From Euryarchaeota archaeon TMED99 (GTDB taxonomy: Archaea > Thermoplasmatota > Poseidoniia > Poseidoniales > Poseidoniaceae): a stretch of 37,762 bases of DNA. The DNA is taken from assembly GCA_002170315.2 (NCBI GenBank), contig NHFA02000031.1, positions 47,650 through 85,411 of the forward strand, read 5' to 3'. The notes below the pieces were generated by a model. It made no database searches. It worked only from the letters and a program-made list of their open reading frames with translations, and was not told the DNA's origin. Position numbers and translations under genes: made by a program. This document shows, one piece after another, positions 26,830 through 34,511 of this stretch (position 1 is its first letter; every line of letters starts with the position of its first letter).

Positions 26830-28104
26830 CTAAAGTGCGCGATATGCAATGTCATTTCGATAATGTGAGCCTTCTAATTGAACCGTTTCAATGAGTTCAT
26901 AAGCCAACTTCACAGATGCTTCTAGAGTCGGTGCGAGCGCACTGCACGAGAGCACTCGACCACCGGTAGAAACCAGTCGGCCTTGGTCATCAAAACCCGT
27001 ACCTGCGTGACTCACCCAAGCAGTCGCCTCGCCAGATTGAAGAGGAGTATCTTTCACTCCATGAATCAATCGACCTTTGATTGGAGATTGTGGGTAACCT
27101 TCTGCAGCAAGAACTACGGTTGTGGCGAATAAATCGTGAAATTCTACATCTAATTCTGCCAAACGGTCAGAGGCTGCGGCCTCGAGAACTTCAAAGATGT
27201 CAGTTTTCACTAGAGGCAAGGTGATTTGACATTCTGGGTCTCCAAATCGGACATTAAACTCGACGACATTTGGCTCTCCCGATTCTGGAATCATGAGCCC
27301 GACATAGAGTACTCCTCGATAGGGAGTTTCGCCAGAAAGTAAGTAACGATGCATTGGTTCAATAATGGTTTGAATAGTTGTTTGACGGATTGCTTCGGTG
27401 ACAACTGGAGCAGGACAATAGGCACCCATTCCCCCAGTATTTGGCCCTTCATCACCGTCATAAGCGCGCTTGTGATCTTGACTTGCAGGAAGACAAACGT
27501 AGCCTGAACCATCCATGATGACCAGCATACTGGCTTCTTCACCTGGTAAAAAGTCCTCAAGCAAAACCTGCCCATCACTCTCGATGGAACTCTGAATGAA
27601 GGCAAGAGCCTCTTCCCGATTTTCGGTTACCACCACGCCCTTACCTCCTGCCAAAACATCTCGCTTGACAACCCAAGGATTGCCTGAAAAGTCATCTAAC
27701 GCAGCATTAACATCACTGGTGCTTGAGAGAACATGAAACGCAGCGGTCGGGACATTTGCTGCTCGCATGACTTGTTTCGCATGAAGCTTGGAACCTTCGA
27801 GATTGGCGAGTTCGGCGACGGGGCCAAAACACGGGATTCCAATGGTAGATAACCGGTCTGCAAGTGATGCGCACAACGGTGCTTCAGGTCCAGCAACAAC
27901 CAAATCAGCATCAATCCTTTGTGCAAGACTCAGCAGTCCCTCGATGTCCGTCGCAGAGATTGAATGATTTGTTGCTAACCGGGAGGTTCCTGCGTTTCCT
28001 GGTGAACAATGGAGTTCTGAAACATGTGGAGAATGCTTCAACTCCATACAAAGAGCGTGTTCACGTCCACCTCCACCTACGACGAGTACCACCTTCCCTG
28101 CCAT
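26830..28104 (-). CDS. purD: phosphoribosylamine--glycine ligase
   Basis: The 424-residue protein is PurD (GAR synthetase), which joins phosphoribosylamine and glycine with ATP in step two of purine synthesis. It shows the N-terminal VVLVVGGGGREHAL loop, SPGNAGTSR, GPEAPLCASLADRL, the ATP-grasp central part (NPWVVKRDVLAGGKGVVV, QDHKRAYDGDEGPNTGGMGA) and the metal-binding NVRFGDPECQ. Length is normal for a monofunctional PurD; no PurM or PurN is fused. No other purine gene is in the window, so it is not in a purine operon here. The ATG at 28104 has no Shine-Dalgarno site; GGATTATG about 28 bases upstream is a TATA candidate, suggesting a leaderless mRNA. It is divergent from carS. Confidence 0.97.
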   Translation of the reverse strand: MAGKVVLVVGGGGREHALCMELKHSPHVSELHCSPGNAGTSRLATNHSISATDIEGLLSLAQRIDADLVVAGPEAPLCASLADRLSTIGIPCFGPVAELANLEGSKLHAKQVMRAANVPTAAFHVLSSTSDVNAALDDFSGNPWVVKRDVLAGGKGVVVTENREEALAFIQSSIESDGQVLLEDFLPGEEASMLVIMDGSGYVCLPASQDHKRAYDGDEGPNTGGMGAYCPAPVVTEAIRQTTIQTIIEPMHRYLLSGETPYRGVLYVGLMIPESGEPNVVEFNVRFGDPECQITLPLVKTDIFEVLEAAASDRLAELDVEFHDLFATTVVLAAEGYPQSPIKGRLIHGVKDTPLQSGEATAWVSHAGTGFDDQGRLVSTGGRVLSCSALAPTLEASVKLAYELIETVQLEGSHYRNDIAYRAL

Positions 28105-28236
28105 AGTCTGCTTGGGATGACGCCATCACATAATCCCATCGCGTCTGCATTCAGACAGTTTGCAATCTTGCGTCGTTTCTGAGGGGATGCTTCAAAGACC
28201 GTCTCTTAAGCCACGATGTAAGGGAGTAAGCCTTTG
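28105..28236. promoter_or_regulatory. divergent promoter region between purD and carS
   Basis: The 130 bases hold both promoters. Leftwards, ATTAT around 28130-28135 lies about 28 bases from the purD start. Rightwards, CTCTTAAG near 28203-28210 lies about 26 bases before the TTG/GTG starts of carS, and GGGAG (28222-28226) could serve as its ribosome site. A small inverted repeat GTCTG-CATT-CAGAC lies near 28142-28155. No RNA gene is evident. Confidence 0.4.
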
Positions 28237-28899
28237 GTGAATGCAATGAATTTCCTAGGACTCTGTTTACTGACACTTTGGCTCTATTTACCTGGGTTTT
28301 TGGCAAATACGTTTGCCATGATGTGGGGTAAGTGGCTACCGAAAACTGGATATGGCCCCTGGCCAATAGATGGTGGAAGAACACTCAGTGATGGAAAGCG
28401 TATTCTTGGAGACGGTAAAACGTGGAATGGGCTTATCGGCGGTTCACTGACTTCTGGATTACTGTGTATGGTTCTTGTGGCATCTCTTGGAGATGTACCG
28501 GATTCAAGTGTCGCTCTTGATGAAAATGGAATTTTTGCCCACCCACTGCAAGGATCAGATGGAGCATGGTTTGCAATTGGAGGAGAAATGCTCACCGCAT
28601 TCATACTCGGAAGTTTCCTTGGCTTCTTTTGCCTTGTAGGTGACAGCACAGGTTCTTTTGTCAAGCGTCGACGTGGACTCAAGCGTGAAGGAGATGTTTC
28701 TTCAAAGGCTCCGCTGTTGGACACCCTGCCTTTTGCGATCATGGTATTTTTAGCAGGGCAACTTTTCTTGGGAACATCAATTCTCGCTGATTCTGAATTG
28801 CGATTGCCAATGTTAGCATTGGTCCTTTTTACGCCAGTTTTGCACCGTTCATTCAATGTCTTCGGATACAAAATTGGTTGGAAAGACGTGCCCTACTAA
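28237..28899 (+). CDS. carS: CDP-archaeol synthase (CDP-2,3-bis-(O-geranylgeranyl)-sn-glycerol synthase)
   Basis: The ~220-residue, mostly hydrophobic protein matches CarS (DUF46), which activates the unsaturated archaeal ether lipid with CTP at the membrane to make the precursor of polar phospholipids. Seen are LYLPGFLANTF near the start, WPIDGGRTLSDGKRILGDGK, KTWNGLIGGSL, GDSTGSFVKRRRGLKREGD and LLDTLPF. About five membrane helices are visible, ending with the cytosolic GYKIGWKDVPY. Length fits the family (~170-230). The start is uncertain: TTG 28234, GTG 28237 or ATG 28246. GTG is chosen because GGGAG lies ten bases before it and a TATA-like sequence about 30 bases before it. The gene confirms archaeal origin. 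It is followed 41 bases later by an independent promoter and a secreted-protein gene. Confidence 0.95.
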   Translation: MNAMNFLGLCLLTLWLYLPGFLANTFAMMWGKWLPKTGYGPWPIDGGRTLSDGKRILGDGKTWNGLIGGSLTSGLLCMVLVASLGDVPDSSVALDENGIFAHPLQGSDGAWFAIGGEMLTAFILGSFLGFFCLVGDSTGSFVKRRRGLKREGDVSSKAPLLDTLPFAIMVFLAGQLFLGTSILADSELRLPMLALVLFTPVLHRSFNVFGYKIGWKDVPY

Positions 28900-28913
28900 T
28901 CCGGAGAGAAGCC

Positions 28914-28919
28914 TATAAT
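28914..28919 (+). promoter_or_regulatory. TATA box TATAAT of a leaderless gene
   Basis: TATAAT is centred about 25 bases before the ATG at 28941, with a purine-rich stretch (GGAGAGAAG) in front where the TFB element lies. Transcription would begin at or next to the ATG, supporting a leaderless mRNA. Confidence 0.6.
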
Positions 28920-28940
28920 GTGGGTTTACTACGCACACAC

Positions 28941-30590
28941 ATGCGAACCGCTCTCTGCTTCACCCTCTTGTTGCTTTTCACCTCTTTGAGCTCAATTGCC
29001 GGGGTCCATGCTGAACCGCCAACCGATGGCACTACAATTCTCATCAATGCTGATGAAACTTGGACGGGGAACCATGCCATGAATGGTAACATCGTTATCG
29101 AAGACGGTGCGACATTGACCATTGAAGGCGATGTTACCCTTGCAACAAACAATGCCATTACCGTGCAGGAAAACTCTACCCTTTCCTTATCCGGCTCCCT
29201 TATTGGCGAAGAATTAGACTCTGGACTTGCCGTTATGAACAACACGCAACTTCATCTGAACTTTGGAGATTTAGCCGAAACTGGGCAATTGAGAGTTAAC
29301 TTTGACCAAACGATTCCAGATTCTGCCATGTTCAATATGACCATCGGCGAACAGACCAGCGATGCTGCTGGAAGTGACCACGTATTCATCGATGTGTCGC
29401 TCAACGGAACCGATTTGTTGGCAGATTTCTATATCTATTACGCTTTTGAAATACAGATTGTGTCGATTCAAGCACTTCATTCCGGAAGTGGAGGATCACC
29501 TCTTCTTCTTGCCAATGAGATTAACCAAACCAATGGCAGTTTGAAATGGAACAGCGCCTCTTTCAGTCTCGAAGTTTTTGGAACATTACTCCTCGGTGGG
29601 GCTACAATTTACGGTGCCGACCTCACATGTGCACACATGTGTGACATCCAATCAAGTTCAATCATTGGAAGTGCTCCTATTCACGTCAGTGACGGCTCAA
29701 ACATTGTGGTGAACTCAAGTGAAATCCTTGGTAGCCGAACCGATGAAGATATCATTGTTCACGACCTTGCACAAATCACCTATACTGACAACCAAGGCAC
29801 TGGCGGATATACCGATGGTTGGATTCGTTTGCTTTCTCAACGCCAAATCCAAACGAATGCAGCCAATATTACGGTTCACCAAACAGGAATTGGTTATGGC
29901 AGTTCTATGCGAGATGACATCACCGATTCAAACGGAATTATTGACATCGGTGGTAGTGAATGGAAAAGAATTGTCGAGTGGGTTGACCAAAACGGTGTCT
30001 ACCATACTGAACAAGGGGAATTGACGCTAACACTGAGTTCAGGCTGGGGCGAGTTTACCACAACAGTCCCTGCACCACATACGCCTACAGCTGTCATCAA
30101 CGTCCCTTTGCCTTACATCGAAGTTGTATCCATTGATGCTGAAGACACAACTGCAGAAGTCAACAAGAAAATTGGCGCCATGGTTACTGTGCGAAATACT
30201 GGTGAAGCATCAGCGACCGTCAACATCTGGTGCTATGTCGGAGACAACCTTACCGAAACTACTGCTCTCACGACTACTTTAGAACCCAGTGAAGAAAAGG
30301 AATTGCCAGTCTCTTGGTGGGCAAACACGGATGGTGCTCAAATCCTCAACTGCAGAACATTAATCCCAAACATATTGATTCCAATCGCTGAAGACATCAC
30401 GAATGTTGAAGGAGGAAATTCACAAGAAGTCGGTTGGTTCATCGGTGAAGAGACTGAAGACCAGCCACTCATCGTCTATGGGATTCTCGTCTTACTCATC
30501 GTATTGGGAAGTGCCCTTGTCGCAAGAAAAGCAGCCACGAGTAGGAACTATGGAGATGTCCCAGAGTTCGATGAAGTCGATGAAAACTGA
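28941..30590 (+). CDS. secreted beta-rich protein with CARDB-like domain and C-terminal membrane anchor
   Basis: From the ATG at 28941 the product is 549 residues. It begins with a signal peptide (MRTALCFTLLLLFTSLSSIA ... GVHA) and continues with a beta-solenoid-like start (TWTGNHAMNGNIVIEDGATL) very similar to the start of the beta-helix protein at 11195-15574. Residues ~390-490 resemble a CARDB-type sandwich (VTVRNTGEASATVNIWCYVG). A membrane helix (IVYGILVLLIVLGSALVA) near 515-535 is followed by a short acidic tail. Two cysteines (CAHMCD) might pair. A TTG at 28878 would overlap carS and put residues before the signal peptide; the TATA position argues for 28941. It is a surface protein of unknown function. 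It ends four bases before the convergent neighbour's stop. Confidence 0.82.
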   Translation: MRTALCFTLLLLFTSLSSIAGVHAEPPTDGTTILINADETWTGNHAMNGNIVIEDGATLTIEGDVTLATNNAITVQENSTLSLSGSLIGEELDSGLAVMNNTQLHLNFGDLAETGQLRVNFDQTIPDSAMFNMTIGEQTSDAAGSDHVFIDVSLNGTDLLADFYIYYAFEIQIVSIQALHSGSGGSPLLLANEINQTNGSLKWNSASFSLEVFGTLLLGGATIYGADLTCAHMCDIQSSSIIGSAPIHVSDGSNIVVNSSEILGSRTDEDIIVHDLAQITYTDNQGTGGYTDGWIRLLSQRQIQTNAANITVHQTGIGYGSSMRDDITDSNGIIDIGGSEWKRIVEWVDQNGVYHTEQGELTLTLSSGWGEFTTTVPAPHTPTAVINVPLPYIEVVSIDAEDTTAEVNKKIGAMVTVRNTGEASATVNIWCYVGDNLTETTALTTTLEPSEEKELPVSWWANTDGAQILNCRTLIPNILIPIAEDITNVEGGNSQEVGWFIGEETEDQPLIVYGILVLLIVLGSALVARKAATSRNYGDVPEFDEVDEN

Positions 30591-30594
30591 CGCT

Positions 30595-31842
30595 TCAAGG
30601 TGTGCACGTTTCCATTGGCGAGTTTGCTTCTTCAGAATCAAAGTCAAGTTGCCACGCATTGTCACTCACGACTACACCGGTTCCCGGTGATGCATCATTC
30701 ATAGTCGAATAGAACTGATTTGTGACGATAATTTGGAAATTATAGCAACCATCATCCTCGAAAAATTCATCTCTTTCTATGAACTCATACAGTCCATTTT
30801 CATCCATTGTATTTCCTGGCATTGCTAACCAGCCATTTGTACTGCCAAAGTTCGCTAAATCATTTGATACAGGATCCCATGTTGCTGCAACTCCGTCAAC
30901 CTGTATAATGGCAGATTCATACGTTTGCGTACCGTCTTGGAGAATCTTCAATTGAATCGTGTAGTCTGATGAAATTGGCAAGCGTTTTTGATTGGTGCTG
31001 GTCATATCATGCTCCCCACCGTCGCTTGCAGCAGCAGAACTGGAAAACATTCCAACCAACGCCTCAACGGTGACGCCGATGACAAGTTGGTCGCCATCCT
31101 CTGTAGTTTCAGTGCGCATAATCAATTTCGCAGCTGCATCCTCAACTTCACGATTGATTAGCGTAGGGGAAATATCAACAGTAGTAGAATCGCCACTATT
31201 TGAGGCTACACGAATCGAATATGTCTCGACCGTACTCAAGAGGTGATCTTGAGAATTACCCATGAAAATTGTAGCGAGGGGGACTGTGAATTTACTTCGG
31301 TCATTACTCATGTCTTTTGTTTCAGACCAAACAGATTCACCATCGAATAGAATTTCTGCAGATGCCGAAGAAAAGGAACCTCGGACAACAAATGAGAGTT
31401 CATTTGAATCTTCATTCACACTTATCTCTGATACTCCAGGGCTGCTTCCAAGTTCAAGCCCTGCAAGATAGGGAACGCTGGTCAACAACAAATAGGCAAC
31501 TGCGAGAACGACGGTTTTTTGACGGTCAATTGAATTCCATACCAGATAAAATGAACCTGCCATAATACCTATGACGACAAGACCGAATGGTATTGGTCCC
31601 GTGATGTCTTCAAACCAGTAGTTATCTAAAAACCACATCAAGATAAATCCAAGCCCAGCCAATCCAAGGCCTATTGGGTTCGCAGTCGTAAAGAAAGTTT
31701 CACCCTTGGGCATTGATACGGAATCAGTAACTTTCGTGACTTTTACCGTTACTTCTTCTGCTTTGGAGACTTTTGCTTTTACTTCTTTAGCATCGTCAGT
31801 CTCGGTTTTTGAAGCATTGGCCTTGTCAAGTAATCCACCCAT
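30595..31842 (-). CDS. membrane protein with Lys/Glu-rich N-terminus and exterior beta domain
   Basis: The 415-residue product (ATG 31842; the upstream ATG at 31860 adds six residues) starts with MGGLLDKANASKTE and a charged stretch rich in K, V and E (KAKVSKAEEVTVKVTKVTDS), probably cytosolic. Three membrane helices follow at about 55-130 (GLGLAGLGFILMWFL, FGLVVIGIMAGSFYLVW, VVLAVAYLLLTSVPYLAGL). The remaining ~285 residues are beta-rich and would lie outside, with two cysteines near the end (GCYNF, METCTP). I recognise no family. TTGATAAT near 31878-31885 is a possible promoter, and AGGGA lies just before the start. It is convergent with the anchored secreted protein gene, four bases apart, and downstream of the PGF-CTERM-like gene on the same strand. 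Confidence 0.75.
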   Translation of the reverse strand: MGGLLDKANASKTETDDAKEVKAKVSKAEEVTVKVTKVTDSVSMPKGETFFTTANPIGLGLAGLGFILMWFLDNYWFEDITGPIPFGLVVIGIMAGSFYLVWNSIDRQKTVVLAVAYLLLTSVPYLAGLELGSSPGVSEISVNEDSNELSFVVRGSFSSASAEILFDGESVWSETKDMSNDRSKFTVPLATIFMGNSQDHLLSTVETYSIRVASNSGDSTTVDISPTLINREVEDAAAKLIMRTETTEDGDQLVIGVTVEALVGMFSSSAAASDGGEHDMTSTNQKRLPISSDYTIQLKILQDGTQTYESAIIQVDGVAATWDPVSNDLANFGSTNGWLAMPGNTMDENGLYEFIERDEFFEDDGCYNFQIIVTNQFYSTMNDASPGTGVVVSDNAWQLDFDSEEANSPMETCTP

Positions 31843-31927
31843 AGTAATCCCTGTTATCACGGCGTTTGGTGAGGGGGATTATCAAAGCGACCCTTGAATG
31901 AGTCAATTACTGCACTGTTCGCGAGGG

Positions 31928-31948
31928 CTGTAACGGGCGCCGTTACAG
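31928..31948 (-). promoter_or_regulatory. 9-bp hairpin containing the stop codon of the PGF-CTERM-like gene
   Basis: CTGTAACGG (31928-31936) and CCGTTACAG (31940-31948) are perfect complements with a three-base loop. On the minus strand the stop TAA (31945-31943) of the neighbouring gene lies inside the 5' arm. No T-run follows, so it may act as an RNA 3'-end stabiliser or attenuator between two minus-strand genes rather than a classical terminator. Confidence 0.5.
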
Positions 31949-32872
31949 TCCAGGGGCTGATTCATACCAGACATCGCCTTCTTCCTCTTCACGATCTTCT
32001 GCGAATCGGCGACCTGCTGCTGCTGCTGCAAGGGCAATCATTGAGATGGCTGGAACGACTTCAAAACCTGGCAGATAAACACCACGAACGTAGACGGTAA
32101 TCATTTGAGATTCACGAATACATCCACCGTTGTTACAAGCGAACTCTGATTCTGCGAAGAAGTCGAGAACGTGGTAAGCATCGCTCCATCCTTGAGTCTT
32201 TGGCGTTCGGGCCATGACACGGACCTTAGTTGCGGTTGGGATTGCATCGATTTGGACCTTAACAGCAGGGAGGTTAATCGTGAAACCAGCTTCTTCGAGA
32301 TTCTCTCGACTGGTTTCTGTAATTCCTACTTTCATGAAGTCGATTTGATTACCGAGATTGTAGACCTTGAATTCGAAGTTCTTGTCCTTCTTTGGCATCA
32401 ATTGAACGAATGGTTCGACAGCTTCAACTTGAACCAATGAGTATTGCATGATGTTGACAATCATGTTGTTTTGGGATGAAGCAGTATTAATCGGCGGCAA
32501 TGAGTTAATCTCTTGCACCGTTGCAGAAACCGAGAGAGTTCTACTTTGCATGACCATGTAAGGTGTAGCACGGACCGAAATTTGGAAATCAACTTCTGAG
32601 TTACCACCGATATACATGTCACCAGGGGCCGCCGTCGCTAATCCGTCACTGGTCACCAGGATACTGATTTTCTCTTGGTAGGTCGTAGGGTTGTTCGCAG
32701 TACAGGTCGTGAAACCGTTGTATGTCGAACCTGGCTTAACTTCAATGTTAATTGAAATTGGAGCACATGAAAGAGAAATAGCCGCAGTTGGCGTCTGTGC
32801 AGCCGCAGGAACAGCAACAAGCAATACAGAACAGAGGTAAAGGCCGAGTAAGAACAGAGAGCGCTTCAACAT
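31943..32872 (-). CDS. secreted protein with PGF-CTERM-like sorting tail
   Basis: The 309-residue product has a signal peptide (LKRSLFLLGLYLCSVLLVAV ... PAAAQ) and a beta-sandwich exterior resembling archaeal NEW3/CARDB-type domains (FEFKVYNLGNQIDFMKVGI). Near the end is PGFEVVPAISMIALAAAAAG followed by RRF. This is the three-part PGF-CTERM pattern (PGF, hydrophobic helix, Arg-rich end) that archaeosortase ArtA cuts to attach a lipid. Unusually, an acidic stretch of about 18 residues (EDREEEEGDVWYES ...) follows. Two cysteines early (LSCAPI, FTTCTA) and two late (ACNNGGC) may form disulfides. The ATG at 32872 is preceded by AGGTGA at five bases; a GTG at 32881 would lie inside that site. A surface-layer-associated role is likely but inferred. 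Confidence 0.8.
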   Translation of the reverse strand: MLKRSLFLLGLYLCSVLLVAVPAAAQTPTAAISLSCAPISINIEVKPGSTYNGFTTCTANNPTTYQEKISILVTSDGLATAAPGDMYIGGNSEVDFQISVRATPYMVMQSRTLSVSATVQEINSLPPINTASSQNNMIVNIMQYSLVQVEAVEPFVQLMPKKDKNFEFKVYNLGNQIDFMKVGITETSRENLEEAGFTINLPAVKVQIDAIPTATKVRVMARTPKTQGWSDAYHVLDFFAESEFACNNGGCIRESQMITVYVRGVYLPGFEVVPAISMIALAAAAAGRRFAEDREEEEGDVWYESAPGL

Positions 32873-32877
32873 ACAGG

Positions 32878-32883
32878 TCACCT
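32878..32883 (-). promoter_or_regulatory. Shine-Dalgarno site AGGTGA
   Basis: AGGTGA on the minus strand lies five bases before the ATG at 32872 and decides that start. Confidence 0.65.
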
Positions 32884-32960
32884 AGTAGTCTACCCCAGTG
32901 ATGAGACCCTCATAACCGTTGCGCCATAGTGGTTCTAAAAATCGCCTACGTGGACCTCAA

Positions 32961-32968
32961 ATTAAAAG
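32961..32968 (-). terminator. T-rich end after the tRNA
   Basis: Directly after the discriminator base, the minus strand reads CTTTTAAT. Short T-runs are enough to end transcription by archaeal RNA polymerase, so this is a likely tRNA terminator. Confidence 0.4.
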
Positions 32969-33042
32969 TGGGCCCGAAGGGACTTGAACCCCTGACCCCC
33001 CGGTTATGAGCCGGGTGCTCCAACCAACTAAGCTACGGGCCC
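32969..33042 (-). tRNA. tRNA with CAU anticodon (elongator Met or Ile2)
   Basis: The 74-base gene folds into a full cloverleaf: acceptor GGGCCCG with CGGGCCC and discriminator A, D stem GCTT/GAGC, anticodon stem CCCGG/CCGGG around loop CTCATAA (anticodon CAT at complement 33006-33008), T stem AGGGG/CCCTT with loop TTCAAGT. The 3' CCA is not encoded. The anticodon stem lacks the three G-C pairs of an initiator, so this is not tRNA-iMet. The GGGCCCG acceptor is the one usual in archaeal isoleucine tRNAs, so tRNA-Ile2 (agmatidine-modified CAU, reading AUA) is as likely as elongator Met; no intron is present. Confidence 0.95.
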
Positions 33043-33085
33043 CTACGCCAAGGGAATAGGCGCAAGCCATGAACTTACCTCTGCA

Positions 33086-34393
33086 TCATTCAAACTGTGC
33101 AAGCGAGGACTGTGACGGTTTTACCCATTCGCGAACGCTAATTTCAAGTTCATCTCGGATTGCATCCGGTACGAAAATCAAGGCCCGTTCATTCGGTTGA
33201 GTCAGTGAGCGTACAAGAGGCGAGTGATCCGCTGCGTCTCTGCCATCTTCAATCAAAATTCCTTGCTCATACGGCATGTAGCCACGTTTGGAAATTCGAG
33301 CGGTAATGATGTCAATTGTAGGATTGTAACCTGCTGCTTCCACAAGAGGTTCGAGTCTTGGCAGGACAACATCCACCATTTCAGTTGTTAAACCTTCAAT
33401 CCTCAACGACTTGTGGAAGTCCCTTCGAGACAGTAAACGCATTGCATAATGAGACAGGACATTGTCTTGATGTTCTGCCCATTCAGGCAAAGCCACACGG
33501 ATATGAGCATCATTCAGGGAAGCATATCCTTTCGCGTTCAAAGAAGTATTGAGCAACATATTCTCGAGTGGCCCTGAAAGTTTGAGCGTACCTTCCTGGG
33601 CGAGAATACGGGCTCGAGCAAGCATCCGAACAAGGTACTTTTGAGTAAGCATGTTGACTTTGTGAAAATACACTTGATGATACATGTGGTAACGGGTAAC
33701 AAGGTAGGCTTCAATGGCAGGGAGACCCCACGATTTAACGATGAAATGTCCTTCTTTGTTCACCCGTAAGGCACGAATGACCCGAGCGATATCGAAACCA
33801 CCGATTTGAGCACCGGTATTGGCTTGATCTCGAACCATGTAATCCATGCGGTCAACATCTAATTGACTGGCAACAATCTCTTTCATGAATGGTGGAATTG
33901 AAACACCTTCGTGCTCGGCTTGTCCATCGAGGAGAGCGAACAAACGATTACGACGCTTTGAACCAAGAACTTCGAGAAGGGCTTTGCCAATTTCTGTGTC
34001 TTCGGATTCCAATAACACTCGACCCCAATGCTCGTGAGAGTGATAGGTTGCAAACACTTCTGGAGTCTCCAAGAGGTGAGAAAACGGAGGATGGCCAATA
34101 TCATGGAGTAATGCCGCTAACTGTATCAGTTCACTATCTCCCTCTGAAACCAAACCTGGCTGAACTTCATTGAGCGAAGAGACGAGGGTACCTGCCAAAT
34201 GATAGGCTCCAAGGGAATGTGAAAAACGGTTATGGTTTGCCGCTGGAAAAACATACTCACATGTAGAAAGTTGTTGAATCAATCGAAGGCGTTGAAATTC
34301 ACGCGTATCGATAATCTTTGCATGGTTGGCAGGAACAAAAATGTCCTTGTGAATCTCATCACGAATCACACGGTCACGCATGGCCATCCCCAT
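33086..34393 (-). CDS. HD-domain phosphohydrolase (SAMHD1/dGTPase-like)
   Basis: The 435-residue cytosolic protein has the SAMHD1/YpgQ-type HD architecture: IRDEIHKDIFVP near the start, REFQRLRLIQQL, RFSHSLGAYHLA with the first metal His (~H59), LLHDIGHPPFSH with the HD pair (~H97, D98) and SQLDVDRMDYMVRD, whose Asp completes the metal site. Relatives remove triphosphate from dNTPs or act on other nucleotides. The C-terminal region (TARISKRGYMPYEQGILIED) lacks a recognisable extra domain. The frame is open to 34480, but residues before 34393 have no family likeness. The ATG at 34393 is preceded by TTTTTAAT at about 23 bases; ATGs at 34387 and 34381 are alternatives. Exact substrate unknown. 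Confidence 0.92.
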   Translation of the reverse strand: MGMAMRDRVIRDEIHKDIFVPANHAKIIDTREFQRLRLIQQLSTCEYVFPAANHNRFSHSLGAYHLAGTLVSSLNEVQPGLVSEGDSELIQLAALLHDIGHPPFSHLLETPEVFATYHSHEHWGRVLLESEDTEIGKALLEVLGSKRRNRLFALLDGQAEHEGVSIPPFMKEIVASQLDVDRMDYMVRDQANTGAQIGGFDIARVIRALRVNKEGHFIVKSWGLPAIEAYLVTRYHMYHQVYFHKVNMLTQKYLVRMLARARILAQEGTLKLSGPLENMLLNTSLNAKGYASLNDAHIRVALPEWAEHQDNVLSHYAMRLLSRRDFHKSLRIEGLTTEMVDVVLPRLEPLVEAAGYNPTIDIITARISKRGYMPYEQGILIEDGRDAADHSPLVRSLTQPNERALIFVPDAIRDELEISVREWVKPSQSSLAQFE

Positions 34394-34411
34394 CAAGCGG
34401 TCTACTTTTCC

Positions 34412-34419
34412 ATTAAAAA
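34412..34419 (-). promoter_or_regulatory. TATA box ATTAAAAA/TTTTTAAT for the HD gene
   Basis: TTTTTAAT on the minus strand follows GGGGCC and lies 19-26 bases before the ATG at 34393. It supports a leaderless start at that ATG or at the ATG six bases further in. The 118-base region 34394-34511 is a divergent promoter; on the other strand TTTAGAAATAT near 34440-34450 is a weak box for the OB-fold gene. Confidence 0.45.
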
Positions 34420-34511
34420 GGCCCCGCACGCCCAGAATCTTTAGAAATATCAATCTCAAAGACGGAATGATGGATGGCAATGCCTAAGCACGGGGGTTAT
34501 GTGAAGCAACT

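Noticed and set aside
3940-28202. CTTCAAAGACCGT occurs upstream of both the YycJ-like gene (about 3940-3952) and carS (28190-28202).
   Set aside because: A 13-base match is expected several times by chance in a window of this size on two strands, and its distance to the start codons differs.
28918-28989. Short frame starting ATG TGG GTT after GGAGAG, before the secreted-protein gene.
   Set aside because: It is out of frame with the gene, only 23 codons, and its ATG lies within the TATA box that explains the region better.
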